Positions 34,164-43,371 of a stretch of DNA of 46,045 bases are shown here, one piece after another. This DNA is from Acidimicrobiia bacterium. Lineage in GTDB: Bacteria; Actinomycetota; Acidimicrobiia; Acidimicrobiales; Aldehydirespiratoraceae. Numbering within the stretch: position 1 is the first letter of the stretch; each line of letters opens with the position of its first letter. Location of the stretch: the NCBI GenBank assembly GCA_024421085.1, contig JAHQYN010000015.1, forward strand, positions 1 to 46,045, given 5' to 3'. A program made the position numbers and the translations under genes. The notes under the pieces are model-generated. The model was not told the DNA's origin, did no database searches, and was given only the letters and a program-made list of their open reading frames with translations.

Positions 34164-35924
34164 ATGCCCCAACATGACCTGATCATCAGAGGCGGCACCG
34201 TCATCGACGGCAGCGGCGCAGCCAGACGCACCGCGGACATTGCCGTGAACGACGGTGTCATCAGCGCCCTGGGCCGAATCAGCGGATCGACACGGCGCGA
34301 GATCGACGCGGACGGAGCGCTGGTAGCACCGGGCTTCGTCGACATCCACGCCCACTACGACGGGCAGGCGACCTGGGACGAACGGATGCAACCGTCGAGC
34401 TGGCACGGCGTCACAACCGTCGTGTTCGGCAACTGTGGGGTCGGTTTTGCGCCGGTACACGACCAGGACCACGACAGACTCGTCGAGCTCATGGAAGGCG
34501 TCGAGGACATCCCCGGAGCGGCGCTGCACGAAGGACTGGAGTGGGGCTGGAACTCCTTTGGCGAGTACCTCGACGCGCTCGAAGGCCCCAAAGACATGAA
34601 CATCGCCGCCCAAGTGCCCCACGGCGCCCTTCGCCTGCATGTGATGGGGGAGCGCGGCGCCAACCGGGAAGACGCCACCGACACCGATATCGCCGCGATG
34701 GGCCGTCTCGCCACTGAAGGGATCGCCGCAGGCGCGCTGGGGTTCACCACCAGCCGCACCACCAACCACAAGACCTCCACCGGCGACTTCACGCCGACCC
34801 TCACCGCGGCCGCCGAAGAACTGGTCGGAATCGCCGAAGCCGTCGGTCGCGGCAACACCGGGGTGTTCCAGTTGGTGAGCGATTTCCGCGACCGCGACGC
34901 CGAGTTCCAGATCCTCCGCGACATGTGCGCCGTGTCGGGCCGACCACTGTCGTTCACTCTCGTTGAGAGTCCCCGCTCAGAAGAGTTCCACCACGACCTC
35001 CTCAACCGGATCGAAACCGCCCGTGCAGAAGGGCTGGAGATCACCGGACAATGCCCGGTCCGGCCCATAGGCATCCTCTTGGGCTTCGAATGCACACTCA
35101 ACCCGTTCATGCGCAACCCGGTATGGCAGGAGGTTGCAGACATGACGGCGGCGCAGCGAGTCGCCGCACTGCAAGACCCCGATCGACGCCGCCGCCTGCT
35201 CCAAGCCAGCGGCGGCACCGAACACAACCTCGTCGGCGGACGCATCATCGAGGACTTCCACAACATGTTCGAGTTGGGTGAGTGGCCCTACTACGAACCC
35301 CCCGCAGACCAGACAGTCACCCGCCGTGCAGAAGCCGCCCACAAGAACCCCGTCGAATTCACCCTCGACCTGCTGTTGAAGAACGGCGGGACCAACATGC
35401 TGTGGCTGCCTCTGACCAACTACGGCTTCATGCACCTCGACGGCACCCGAGAACTGCTCACGCATGAGTACACCGTGCCCGCGCTGGGTGACGGGGGGGC
35501 ACACGTCGGTACAATCTGCGACGGTTCGTTCCCCACCACGCTGCTTCAGCACTGGGGACGGGACCGGCCCGACAACCGGATTGAGCTGGAATTCCTGGTG
35601 CAACGCCAAGCCCGCGACACCGCCCGCGCCGTCGGCCTGTGCGACCGCGGAGTCCTCAAGCAGGGGTACCGCGCCGACGTCAACGTCATCGACTTCGACA
35701 ACCTGCGGGTACGAGGCCCGGAGCTGGCCTACGACCTCCCCGCTAGCGGCCGCCGCGTACTGCAGCGAGCCGATGGCTATCTGCACACCATCGTCGGCGG
35801 CGAAGAAACCTACGCCTCAGGAGAAGCCACCGGTGCCCTGCCCGGCCGCCTAGTGCGAGGCGCGCAGCCTGCGCCGGTGACGAACGGCGCTTCGAACGGG
35901 GCTTCGAGCGTCACTGTTCGATGA
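34164..35924 (+). CDS. N-acyl-D-amino-acid deacylase family amidohydrolase
   Basis: A 586-residue metal-dependent amidohydrolase. The N-terminal beta domain opens DLIIRGGTVIDGSGAARRTA. The metal motif is VDIHAHYDGQ (HxH near residues 59-61). GNCGVGFAP holds the Cys that is a metal ligand in D-aminoacylases. The catalytic Asp is likely in LGDGGAHVGTICDG. RGVLKQGYRADVNVIDFDNL closes the fold. It hydrolyses N-acyl-D-amino acids or similar amides. The last ~25 residues (GASNGASS repeats) are low complexity. Ribosome site GAGGAGAGG before ATG 34164. Confidence 0.9.
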   Translation: MPQHDLIIRGGTVIDGSGAARRTADIAVNDGVISALGRISGSTRREIDADGALVAPGFVDIHAHYDGQATWDERMQPSSWHGVTTVVFGNCGVGFAPVHDQDHDRLVELMEGVEDIPGAALHEGLEWGWNSFGEYLDALEGPKDMNIAAQVPHGALRLHVMGERGANREDATDTDIAAMGRLATEGIAAGALGFTTSRTTNHKTSTGDFTPTLTAAAEELVGIAEAVGRGNTGVFQLVSDFRDRDAEFQILRDMCAVSGRPLSFTLVESPRSEEFHHDLLNRIETARAEGLEITGQCPVRPIGILLGFECTLNPFMRNPVWQEVADMTAAQRVAALQDPDRRRRLLQASGGTEHNLVGGRIIEDFHNMFELGEWPYYEPPADQTVTRRAEAAHKNPVEFTLDLLLKNGGTNMLWLPLTNYGFMHLDGTRELLTHEYTVPALGDGGAHVGTICDGSFPTTLLQHWGRDRPDNRIELEFLVQRQARDTARAVGLCDRGVLKQGYRADVNVIDFDNLRVRGPELAYDLPASGRRVLQRADGYLHTIVGGEETYASGEATGALPGRLVRGAQPAPVTNGASNGASSVTVR

Positions 35925-35991
35925 GCGCCCTCGGATCCGTCGAAGAAACATCGGCCCGGCCGCTCGGAGACGATGGGGGCCTCACGACTGG

Positions 35992-35997
35992 TATCTT
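35992..35997 (+). promoter_or_regulatory. Candidate -10 TATCTT for gajAB
   Basis: TATCTT lies 21 nt before ATG 36019, leaving room for GAAGGAG as ribosome site. No good -35 is seen. Confidence 0.35.
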
Positions 35998-36018
35998 CGG
36001 CTGTGGGAAGGAGTACCC

Positions 36019-37773
36019 ATGGCGGACACGAACGCAAACGCCGGGACTGAGACCGCCGGAGTCCGAGTATCAAGCGTCGTGGTTCGCGACTTCCGCTGCG
36101 TCCGTGAGGTTCAACTTGATCTGGCGCCGGGCACGACGTATCTGGTGGGAGAAAACAACTCTGGCAAGACGTCGATCCTGCTGGCGCTATGGTCCGCCCT
36201 CGGAAGTCGCAGACCCCTCGACGACGATTTGCGCCGAAAGCGTGACGACGCTCTGGCAGACGAGGCTACGGTGGACCTGCTGATTGTTCCCGCGACCGGA
36301 AGTAGGTTCTCGCCCCGGACGGCACAGGAGTTTCTCCTCGTGCAGCGTGACCCGTCCAACGGCACAGAAACGGTGGGAATCCGAACGAAGTTCTTGCCCA
36401 GCCGCGAGGGCCGCTGGTTGACGACTCGTCGCATGTTCCTCCAGCCCGATGCCGCCGGACGCTGGCAGCCCGTCGACGCTCCGGCCCTGCCACCGGCGCT
36501 GATGTCGCGCATTGAGGCACACATGTTGGACGCCTCACGGGACTTGGTGTCAGAACTCGGCAACCGCACGAGTGTGTGGGGTCGGGTGCTGTCGGACCTC
36601 CAGATCGAGGAGGAACCCAGCGGGAGTGACGGGCGGGCCGACCTTGAAGGGGCTCTGGAAGATGTAGCCAGACGGATCCGCGAGGCGAGCCCCGTTCTGA
36701 GCAACCTGCAGTCAGACCTTGCCCGTCTGTCCGATGCTCAATCCAGCGTAGGCACGGTCGAGTTGCAGCCGATGCCGCTGCGACTCGAAGAATTGGCGCG
36801 AGCGGCCGAAGTCGTGCTGCACCAGCACGGCGAGCCGGCTTTGCCTCTGCGACTTAACGGGCTCGGCAGTCGAAGCCTGGCGACCCTGCTAGTCTTTCAG
36901 ACCCTTGCCAAGCTCCGGTTGGGCGCCGACCGGGAGGAACCGCCGCATTTGCTGACATTGCTGGAGGAACCGGAAGCGCACCTTCATCCCCAGGCGACCT
37001 CTGCGCTCCCAACGTTACTGAACCGCTTGCCGGGGCAGCGTGTGGTCACGACGCACTCCCCTCAACTCGTGGCTCAGGTCGACCCGCAGGATGTTAGAAT
37101 TATTCGGCGCTCCGGCACAGGTGTCGAAGTACTCGGTTTGCCTCCCGAGACTGCCAAACGCGCCGCCCAGTTCCGCCGATATGTGGAACGGCCATTCGGT
37201 GAGATCATGTTCGCCCGTGCAATCGTGCTGTGCGACGGTACGTCGGAGCGATGTGCGCTGCCGATCCTGCTGTCCGCCTATTTTGATTGCCATCCCGGCG
37301 GGCTGGGCGTCTCCTTCATTGACTGCGAGTCAATGAACCATCCACATACAAATACGGTCGTTCAAGCCGCACACGACCTCAAGTTGCCATGGCTGCTCTT
37401 TACGGACCACGACGGATCCGGGGAAACAGCGCTTAGTAAAGTTGTGCATCCGGAAACCTCCGAACGCCTGACTCCAGATTCTCCCGAGGTGATCATGAGC
37501 GGCGAGAAGCAGATCGAGCAACTGCTCATCGATGCCGGCTACATCAACGAGATTGAGCAGGTAGCGGCCGATAGCGGGATTGAGATTGGTTCAGGCAAGA
37601 AGCCACACTTGAAGTTCCTCACAGACAACAAGGCATGGGCAGCCGAGCAGGTTGCCGCCAAGGCGATGGAGACGGGACAGGAGCTTCCAGATTGCATCGA
37701 ACAACTCGGGCAGAAGCTCAAAGAGATGTTGGAGCGCGAAGGGGGCACCCCTCGCGAAACGGAGACCGAATGA
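36019..37773 (+). CDS. gajA: Gabija GajA: OLD-family ATPase-TOPRIM nuclease
   Basis: A 584-residue OLD-type protein. The ABC-like ATPase domain has VVVRDFRCVREVQLDL and Walker A GENNSGKT (about residues 44-51). Walker B LLTLLEEPEAHLHP is near residue 315 and the H-loop VVTTHSPQL near residue 345. The C-terminal TOPRIM nuclease domain starts AIVLCDGTSERCALPILLSA (about residue 400), with the acidic LFTDHDGSGE near 462 and GEKQIEQLLID after it. The usual first Glu of this TOPRIM motif is Asp here. In Gabija, GajA nicks DNA when nucleotides fall during phage attack. The gene overlaps gajB by 4 bases, and the pair has less C-ending codons than neighbours, a sign of transfer. Confidence 0.9.
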   Translation: MADTNANAGTETAGVRVSSVVVRDFRCVREVQLDLAPGTTYLVGENNSGKTSILLALWSALGSRRPLDDDLRRKRDDALADEATVDLLIVPATGSRFSPRTAQEFLLVQRDPSNGTETVGIRTKFLPSREGRWLTTRRMFLQPDAAGRWQPVDAPALPPALMSRIEAHMLDASRDLVSELGNRTSVWGRVLSDLQIEEEPSGSDGRADLEGALEDVARRIREASPVLSNLQSDLARLSDAQSSVGTVELQPMPLRLEELARAAEVVLHQHGEPALPLRLNGLGSRSLATLLVFQTLAKLRLGADREEPPHLLTLLEEPEAHLHPQATSALPTLLNRLPGQRVVTTHSPQLVAQVDPQDVRIIRRSGTGVEVLGLPPETAKRAAQFRRYVERPFGEIMFARAIVLCDGTSERCALPILLSAYFDCHPGGLGVSFIDCESMNHPHTNTVVQAAHDLKLPWLLFTDHDGSGETALSKVVHPETSERLTPDSPEVIMSGEKQIEQLLIDAGYINEIEQVAADSGIEIGSGKKPHLKFLTDNKAWAAEQVAAKAMETGQELPDCIEQLGQKLKEMLEREGGTPRETETE

Positions 37774-39644
37774 GTCGGCGTGTCCCCCGATCCCTCACAC
37801 CGGACCAGGAACGCGCTGTCGCCGCTGAAGGCCCGGAAGTGCTCGTCGTCGCGCCCGCCGGCAGCGGCAAGACGGAGGTTCTGATCCAGCGTGTCATTCG
37901 AACGCTCGAACGCAGCGTGGGCGAGTCGTTCCGCCTGCTCGTTGTAACGTTCACTGTCAAGGCGGCTGAAGAGTTGCGGCGGCGGGCACGCGACGCGGTC
38001 GCGGAGCAGTTGTGGCGCATCGACGCCGACACGATTCACGGTTTCGCGCTCGATTGGCTGCGACGCTACGGCAAGGATGTTGGCGTCGGTACCGACGTTG
38101 TGGTCCTCAGCGACGATGTCGATCGCGCTGCTGTCGTCGGCGCGTACCTTCAATCCTTGGGACGCGCCACGAGTGTCGGCGGCGGTTTGGACCCTGACAT
38201 GAAATCGCTGCTGAGTGCCATCGACTCCCATCGACTCGACCACGTCGCGACGGACTGTGGATGCGGTCCGATCCGAAGCAACTTCGGAGTCGCGCTAGAC
38301 GAATTGACTAAGGCTTACGAGGCTTCCCTCATGAACCGAGGAGCCATCGACTTCCCTGCGATGTTGCTCGGCCTTCGTCAACTCCTAGAAACGGATGAAT
38401 GGGTGCTCGGCCATTTTCGCAACCTGTATCGAGAGATACTCGTCGACGAGGGCCAAGACCTGACAGAAGTCCAAGCGAGCCTTCTGCGACAGCTTGCCGG
38501 CGACAGCGTCGGTCGCTTTGTCGTAGCGGACGACAAGCAGTCAATTCGGGGATATGCCGGTGGTGCGTTCGAGAATGCCAAGAGGCTCGTTCCTCAGGCG
38601 GTGGAGGCTCCGATCACTCTTCGCCATAACTTTCGCTGTGCAAGAAACATCTTGTGTGTTGCCGAATCCGTATTGCGGGCGCTGCCCGAAGATCAGTGCG
38701 AGGTTCACTCTCCAGAGAACATGCCGCCGGGCAAGGTCAGCACTATCGCTATGCGATCGCCTGAGGCTGAGGCCGAACATGTCGCCTCGTGGGCATACCG
38801 ACTCATCAAGCATGGGCTGGACGATGCAACGACTTCTGAGGGGGAGGACACTTCAGTCACTCCCGAGGACATCGCCATACTTGGAAGAACCAGATGGACT
38901 CTCGCTCCGATAGTAGATTCACTGAAGGATCGAGGCCTTGAACTGACCATACAAACGGAATCTGGAGTGTTCCTGAAGGAACCGGAAGCCCGACTGTTCA
39001 TTGATTGTCTCGCCTATGGCCTGAACAACAATGATGCGCCTGCCAAACGTCGTGCGCTCGGCGAGTATCGGGAACTGATGCCTCACCAGCACTGCGACGA
39101 TCCTCTTCAGGCTCTGAGCGCCGCCGACGACGGACACTTGAGGGCCTTGGGGGACCTGATCGCATGCTTTGTGAAGGGGCGAAGCGAATTTTCGACAATG
39201 ATGGATGCGCTGGTCGACCACGGACAGGAGCACGATTGGCCGCACGGAGCCCGGGCCCTGAGCGACGTATGGAAGGACTACCGATCAAGGACATCGGTGC
39301 AGGACCGATCCCCCGAAGGCTACCTTGCGCATCTTGGGAGGACGCAACGTACCCGCCCCACCGACCCGGGGGTACGACTGCTGACCATTGATCGTGCCAA
39401 GGGGCTGGAATTCAAGGCTGTCGCGCTGATCGGCGTCCGCGACGGGTTGCTGCCGCACTACCGAGTCGATTCGCCACAGGAACGGGAAGAAGACCGTCGC
39501 AGGCTCTACGTGGCCATGACCCGGTCGTCTCGGGAACTGCTGATTTCATGGCCGGAGACAACCCGTGACCGCTACGGCCGATCCCATGCGCAGACTCCCT
39601 CTTCTTTCCTGGTCGAAGCGGGACTCGCGACCGGGGCCCCTTAA
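37770..39644 (+). CDS. gajB: Gabija GajB: UvrD-like SF1 helicase
   Basis: A 624-residue superfamily 1A helicase starting at ATG 37770 inside the gajA stop (ATGA). Motifs in order: Q motif LTPDQERAVAA; motif I VVAPAGSGKTEVL; Ia TFTVKAAEELRRR; II EILVDEGQDLTEVQ; III VVADDKQSIRGYAG; IV near ITLRHNFRCARNI; V LLTIDRAKGLEFKAVALIG; VI EDRRRLYVAMTRSSRELLIS. GajB works with GajA in one complex and senses or processes DNA ends and nucleotide pools during infection. The earlier in-frame ATG at 37635 lies inside gajA and is rejected. Intact, with every motif present. Confidence 0.92.
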   Translation: MSRRVPRSLTPDQERAVAAEGPEVLVVAPAGSGKTEVLIQRVIRTLERSVGESFRLLVVTFTVKAAEELRRRARDAVAEQLWRIDADTIHGFALDWLRRYGKDVGVGTDVVVLSDDVDRAAVVGAYLQSLGRATSVGGGLDPDMKSLLSAIDSHRLDHVATDCGCGPIRSNFGVALDELTKAYEASLMNRGAIDFPAMLLGLRQLLETDEWVLGHFRNLYREILVDEGQDLTEVQASLLRQLAGDSVGRFVVADDKQSIRGYAGGAFENAKRLVPQAVEAPITLRHNFRCARNILCVAESVLRALPEDQCEVHSPENMPPGKVSTIAMRSPEAEAEHVASWAYRLIKHGLDDATTSEGEDTSVTPEDIAILGRTRWTLAPIVDSLKDRGLELTIQTESGVFLKEPEARLFIDCLAYGLNNNDAPAKRRALGEYRELMPHQHCDDPLQALSAADDGHLRALGDLIACFVKGRSEFSTMMDALVDHGQEHDWPHGARALSDVWKDYRSRTSVQDRSPEGYLAHLGRTQRTRPTDPGVRLLTIDRAKGLEFKAVALIGVRDGLLPHYRVDSPQEREEDRRRLYVAMTRSSRELLISWPETTRDRYGRSHAQTPSSFLVEAGLATGAP

Positions 39645-39743
39645 CTGACAGATTGGCTGACAAGTGGTGCGGGCGCGCGTTGGTGCTTGGTGTTCGGTGG
39701 AGAGTTCGTCATGGCCGGATGTGTGGCGGGGCGTGCGGCGCAG

Positions 39744-39749
39744 TATGTT
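39744..39749 (+). promoter_or_regulatory. -10 hexamer TATGTT before the hydroxylase operon
   Basis: TATGTT ends 9 nt before ATG 39759, too close for a normal leader. Similar geometry to the other leaderless starts in this window. Confidence 0.38.
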
Positions 39750-39758
39750 ACGGACTTC

Positions 39759-40631
39759 ATGAGATACGCAGCTCCCACAACTGTGGATGAGGCTCTTGAA
39801 CTGGTGCAAAGCGAACCCGACTCCCGGGTGTTCGCTGGCGCGACCGACCTCATCCCCCAAATCCGGGCCGGCCGTCCCGAGCCGGCACTGCTCATAGACC
39901 TGAAACGCATCGAACGACTCGTTGCAGTCAGTCACAACAACGGCACCTGGACCGTCGGCGCGGCAACGCCCACCTCGGCGCTCACCGCCAACACCGAGTT
40001 CAGCTCCATGTTCCCGGGCCTGTCCGAAGCAAGCGGGTTGATCGGCTCGGACCAGATACAGAACCGGTCGAGCTGGGGCGGCAACCTCTGCAACGCCTCA
40101 CCGGCAGCCGACTCGGTCCCGGCGCTGATCGTCAACGACGCCACCGCAGTGATCGCCTCAAACTCGGGCGAACGGACCGCCAGTGTGGCCGAAGTGGTGA
40201 CCGGGCCGGGCCAGACCTCGCTGAGCGACGGCGAGTTCATCATCGAGTTCCAGCTCGACGACCCGCCCGCCAACAGCGGCGACGCCTACCTTCGGCTCAT
40301 TCCCCGCACCGAGATGGACATCGCCGTGGTCGGCGCGGCAGTGCAACTCACGATGGACGGCGACACCGTCGCATCAGCGCGAGTCGCACTGGGGGCCGTG
40401 GCCCCGACCATCGTGCGAGTCCCAGACGCCGAAGCCGCTCTCGTCGGCTCCAGGCTCAACAATGGCACCCTCGACGATGGCACCCTCGCTGCGGTCGCTG
40501 CCGCGGCCTCGGCGGACGCCAGCCCCATCGACGACAAACGAGGAACCGTCCAATACCGCCGCCAAGTTGCGGGCGTGCTGGCCAAACGGGCCGCGCAGAC
40601 AGCCGCGCAACGAGCGCAAGGAGCGAGCTGA
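39759..40631 (+). CDS. Molybdenum hydroxylase FAD-binding medium subunit (CoxM/CutM type)
   Basis: A 290-residue FAD subunit. It starts MRYAAPTTVDEALELVQSEP. The FAD motifs are VFAGATDLIPQIRAG (about residues 24-38) and SSWGGNLCNASPAADSVPAL (about residues 103-122). LIPRTEMDIAVVGAAVQL is the conserved middle segment. It passes electrons from the Fe-S subunit to FAD. The upstream ATG/GTG codons (39687 onward) give no family sequence and are rejected. It overlaps the small subunit gene by one base. Confidence 0.92.
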   Translation: MRYAAPTTVDEALELVQSEPDSRVFAGATDLIPQIRAGRPEPALLIDLKRIERLVAVSHNNGTWTVGAATPTSALTANTEFSSMFPGLSEASGLIGSDQIQNRSSWGGNLCNASPAADSVPALIVNDATAVIASNSGERTASVAEVVTGPGQTSLSDGEFIIEFQLDDPPANSGDAYLRLIPRTEMDIAVVGAAVQLTMDGDTVASARVALGAVAPTIVRVPDAEAALVGSRLNNGTLDDGTLAAVAAAASADASPIDDKRGTVQYRRQVAGVLAKRAAQTAAQRAQGAS

Positions 40632-41113
40632 TGCCCCGAACCCATGTGAACTGCACCGTCAACGGCGACGAGGTCGACTTCCTGTCAGCCGACGACACCT
40701 CCCTGCTCAACGCCCTGCGCGACGAGCTGGGTCTCATCGGCGCCAAGGAAGGCTGCGGAACCGGCGACTGCGGCACCTGCACGATCCTGGTCGACGGCAG
40801 AGTCAACTGTGCCTGCCTGATGTTCGCCCCAGAAGCCGAGGGGACCACGATCACCACTGTCGAAGGCATCGCCCAGGGCGACCGCCTGCACCCGTTGCAA
40901 CAGGCGTTCCTCGAAGGCGCGGCGCTGCAGTGCGGCGTATGCACTCCGGGATTCCTGGTGGCCGCCAAGGCTCTGCTCGACAAGAACTCCGACCCGACCG
41001 AAACCGAGATCCGCTATGCCCTCGCCGGCAACCTCTGCCGCTGCACCGGCTACGACAAGATCATCCGAGCCGTGCAAGAGGCGGCCGTCGAGGTGAATGG
41101 AGCCCCCAAGTGA
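40631..41113 (+). CDS. Molybdenum hydroxylase 2Fe-2S small subunit (CoxS/CutS type)
   Basis: A 160-residue protein with two [2Fe-2S] domains. The plant-ferredoxin-like cluster uses EGCGTGDCGTCTILVDG with a further Cys in VNCACLMFAPE. The helical cluster uses LQCGVCTPGFLVAAKALLD and LCRCTGYDKIIRAV. It carries electrons between the molybdenum site and FAD. Its ATG shares a base with the stop of the FAD subunit gene and its stop overlaps the large subunit's GTG (GTGA), so the three are translated together. Confidence 0.96.
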   Translation: MPRTHVNCTVNGDEVDFLSADDTSLLNALRDELGLIGAKEGCGTGDCGTCTILVDGRVNCACLMFAPEAEGTTITTVEGIAQGDRLHPLQQAFLEGAALQCGVCTPGFLVAAKALLDKNSDPTETEIRYALAGNLCRCTGYDKIIRAVQEAAVEVNGAPK

Positions 41114-43359
41114 CCGTCACAGAGAACCCCCGAACCACCGAGCACCCCCGAACGTACAAGTATGTCGGCACCCGACCGGTGCGTCACGACGGGCTCGACA
41201 AAGTAACCGGCAAAGCCCGCTTCGCGGCGGACCTCGACATGACCGGGCAACTCAGAGGAGCGTTCGTGCGCTCACCGCACGCACACGCCCGCATCGTCTC
41301 GATCGACACCAGCAGAGCCGAAGCGATGCCAGGAGTGAAAGCCGTCGTCACCGGCGACGACTTCGCCGAACTCGACCCCACTCACCCCGAATTCGACACG
41401 GCGGTCAACCTGATGGCGCGCACAGAATCGCTCTACAGCGGCCATGTCGTCGCCGCAGTGGCCGCGGTCACTGCCTCCCAAGCTGCTGCTGCTGCCGCCG
41501 CAGTCGAAGTCGAATACGAGCCGCTGCCCGCGGTGCTCACCATCGACGAAGCAATCGCCGAGGGCGCCCCTATCGCCAACCCCACCAACCGCACCCTGTT
41601 CTCAGGTGACACCGAACCGTCGAACCTCGCCTCAGTCAACGAATTCGGCCGCGGCGACGTGGAGGCCGGCTTCGAAGCAGCAGACATCGTCATCGAACGG
41701 GAGTTCCGGACCGTCGCAGTGCACCAGGGCTACATCGAGCCCCACGCCTGTGTCGCCGACTGCGGCCAGGACGGCAAAGCCACAATCTGGGCCTCCTCGC
41801 AGGGCCATTTCGCGGTGCGGGCCAAGACCGCCGCGGCGCTCGGTTGGAGCACCGACCGGATCAAGGTCATCCCCGCAGAGATCGGCGGAGGGTTCGGAGG
41901 CAAGACCACCATCTACCTCGAACCGGTAGCGGTGCTGCTGTCACAGAAGGCCGCCCGCCCAGTGAAGATCGTGATGTCACGCGAAGAGGTGCTGCGGGCG
42001 ACCGGGCCCGCGCCCGCCACCAAGATCACAGCCAAGATCGGCGCTACCAACGACGGCGAGATCACCACCCTGCAGTCCACGATGCACTTCGACAACGGGT
42101 CGACGAAAGGATTCAGCGCGCTCACCGGAGCCATGTCGGTCGCCTCCTACAAGCTGCCCAACCTCCAACTCAAAGCGATCGGCACCGTCACCAACACGGC
42201 GCGCTCAGCCGCCTACCGTGCGCCGTCGGCCCCCCAGGCGGCATTCGCCGTCGAAACGCTGATCGACGAGCTCGCCCAGCGCCTCGACATGGACCCGATC
42301 GACATCCGCTTGCAGAACGCGGTCGTCGAGGGCGACGCCACCGCAATGGGCGCACCACACCCCAAGATCGGCTTCGTCGAGACCCTCGAAGCGATAAAGA
42401 ACTCTGAGCACTACAACTCACCAGTCCCGCAAGGCGCTGGGAGGGGAGTGGCGACCGGGTTCTGGTTCAACATCGGCGAACAGTCGTCGGCCACGGTCAA
42501 CCTCAACGAGGACGGCACCGCCACGGTGATCACCGGCAGCCCCGACATCGGGGGCAGCCGTGCCTCGATGGCGCTGATGGCCGCCGAGGAGCTCGGCTTG
42601 GCCGTCGACCGGATCACCCCGGTCGTGGCCGACACCGAATCAGTCGGCTTCACCGACATCACCGAGGGCAGCCGGGCCACGTTCGCCACCGGCATGGCCG
42701 TGGTCAACGCCTGCCGGGAGCTCATCGAGGAGCTGAAGCAGCGAGCCGCCACCATCAAGGGCGTCGACGTCGCAGAGGTCGACTGGGTCGACGGTGCCGC
42801 GGTCATCGAAGGCCAAGACCCGCTCACGATCCCCGAGATCACCGCGAAGGCGAAGAACAGCGGAGGGCCGCTCACCGCCACCGCCTCGCTCAACGCCGCC
42901 GGGGCCGGACCGTCGTTCGCAGTGCATGTCGCCGACGTGGCCGTTGACGAAGAGACTGGGCAGACGACGATCCTGCGCTACACGGCAGCCCAAGATGCCG
43001 GAACCGCCATCCACCCCTCCTACGTGGAGGGCCAGATTCAGGGCGGGTCGGTGCAGGGCATCGGCTGGGCGCTCAACGAGGAGTACATCTACGATCCCGA
43101 CGGAGTCATGGAGAACGCCAGCTTCCTCGACTACCGGATGCCGGTCGCCTCTGATCTGCCGATGATCGACGCGATCATCGTCGAGGTCCCCAACCCCAGC
43201 CACCCCTACGGCGTGCGCGGCGTCGGGGAGACAGGCATCGTGCCCCCCATCCCGACCCTCGCCAACGCTATCGCTGCCGCGACCGGTGTGCGCATGACCT
43301 CGCTGCCGATGTCACCGCCGAGGCTGCTGGCCGCGATCAGCGAGAACGCCGGCGGCTGA
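41110..43359 (+). CDS. Xanthine dehydrogenase-family molybdopterin large subunit
   Basis: A 749-residue molybdopterin-binding subunit. The start is GTG 41110; the frame is open for 650 bases upstream but that part overlaps the other subunits. RPVRHDGLDKVTGKARFAAD opens domain 1. Molybdopterin contacts include EIGGGFGGKT and GQIQGGSVQGIGWALNEEY. The catalytic Glu is in YGVRGVGETGIVPP. The loop that defines form I CO dehydrogenase (AYRCSFR) reads AYRAPSAPQAAFA here, so CO oxidation is unlikely; an aldehyde, purine or N-heterocycle substrate is more probable. A MoaD-like gene follows directly. Confidence 0.92.
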   Translation: MTVTENPRTTEHPRTYKYVGTRPVRHDGLDKVTGKARFAADLDMTGQLRGAFVRSPHAHARIVSIDTSRAEAMPGVKAVVTGDDFAELDPTHPEFDTAVNLMARTESLYSGHVVAAVAAVTASQAAAAAAAVEVEYEPLPAVLTIDEAIAEGAPIANPTNRTLFSGDTEPSNLASVNEFGRGDVEAGFEAADIVIEREFRTVAVHQGYIEPHACVADCGQDGKATIWASSQGHFAVRAKTAAALGWSTDRIKVIPAEIGGGFGGKTTIYLEPVAVLLSQKAARPVKIVMSREEVLRATGPAPATKITAKIGATNDGEITTLQSTMHFDNGSTKGFSALTGAMSVASYKLPNLQLKAIGTVTNTARSAAYRAPSAPQAAFAVETLIDELAQRLDMDPIDIRLQNAVVEGDATAMGAPHPKIGFVETLEAIKNSEHYNSPVPQGAGRGVATGFWFNIGEQSSATVNLNEDGTATVITGSPDIGGSRASMALMAAEELGLAVDRITPVVADTESVGFTDITEGSRATFATGMAVVNACRELIEELKQRAATIKGVDVAEVDWVDGAAVIEGQDPLTIPEITAKAKNSGGPLTATASLNAAGAGPSFAVHVADVAVDEETGQTTILRYTAAQDAGTAIHPSYVEGQIQGGSVQGIGWALNEEYIYDPDGVMENASFLDYRMPVASDLPMIDAIIVEVPNPSHPYGVRGVGETGIVPPIPTLANAIAAATGVRMTSLPMSPPRLLAAISENAGG

Positions 43360-43371
43360 GCACCCCGGCGA

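Noticed and set aside
40462-41109. N-terminal extension of the hydroxylase large subunit
   Set aside because: The open frame continues upstream but overlaps the FAD and Fe-S subunit genes and encodes Arg-rich sequence; GTG 41110 with a GTGA overlap is the natural start.
41110-43359. Form I (aerobic) CO dehydrogenase CoxL
   Set aside because: The diagnostic AYRCSFR loop is replaced by AYRAPSAPQ, without Cys.
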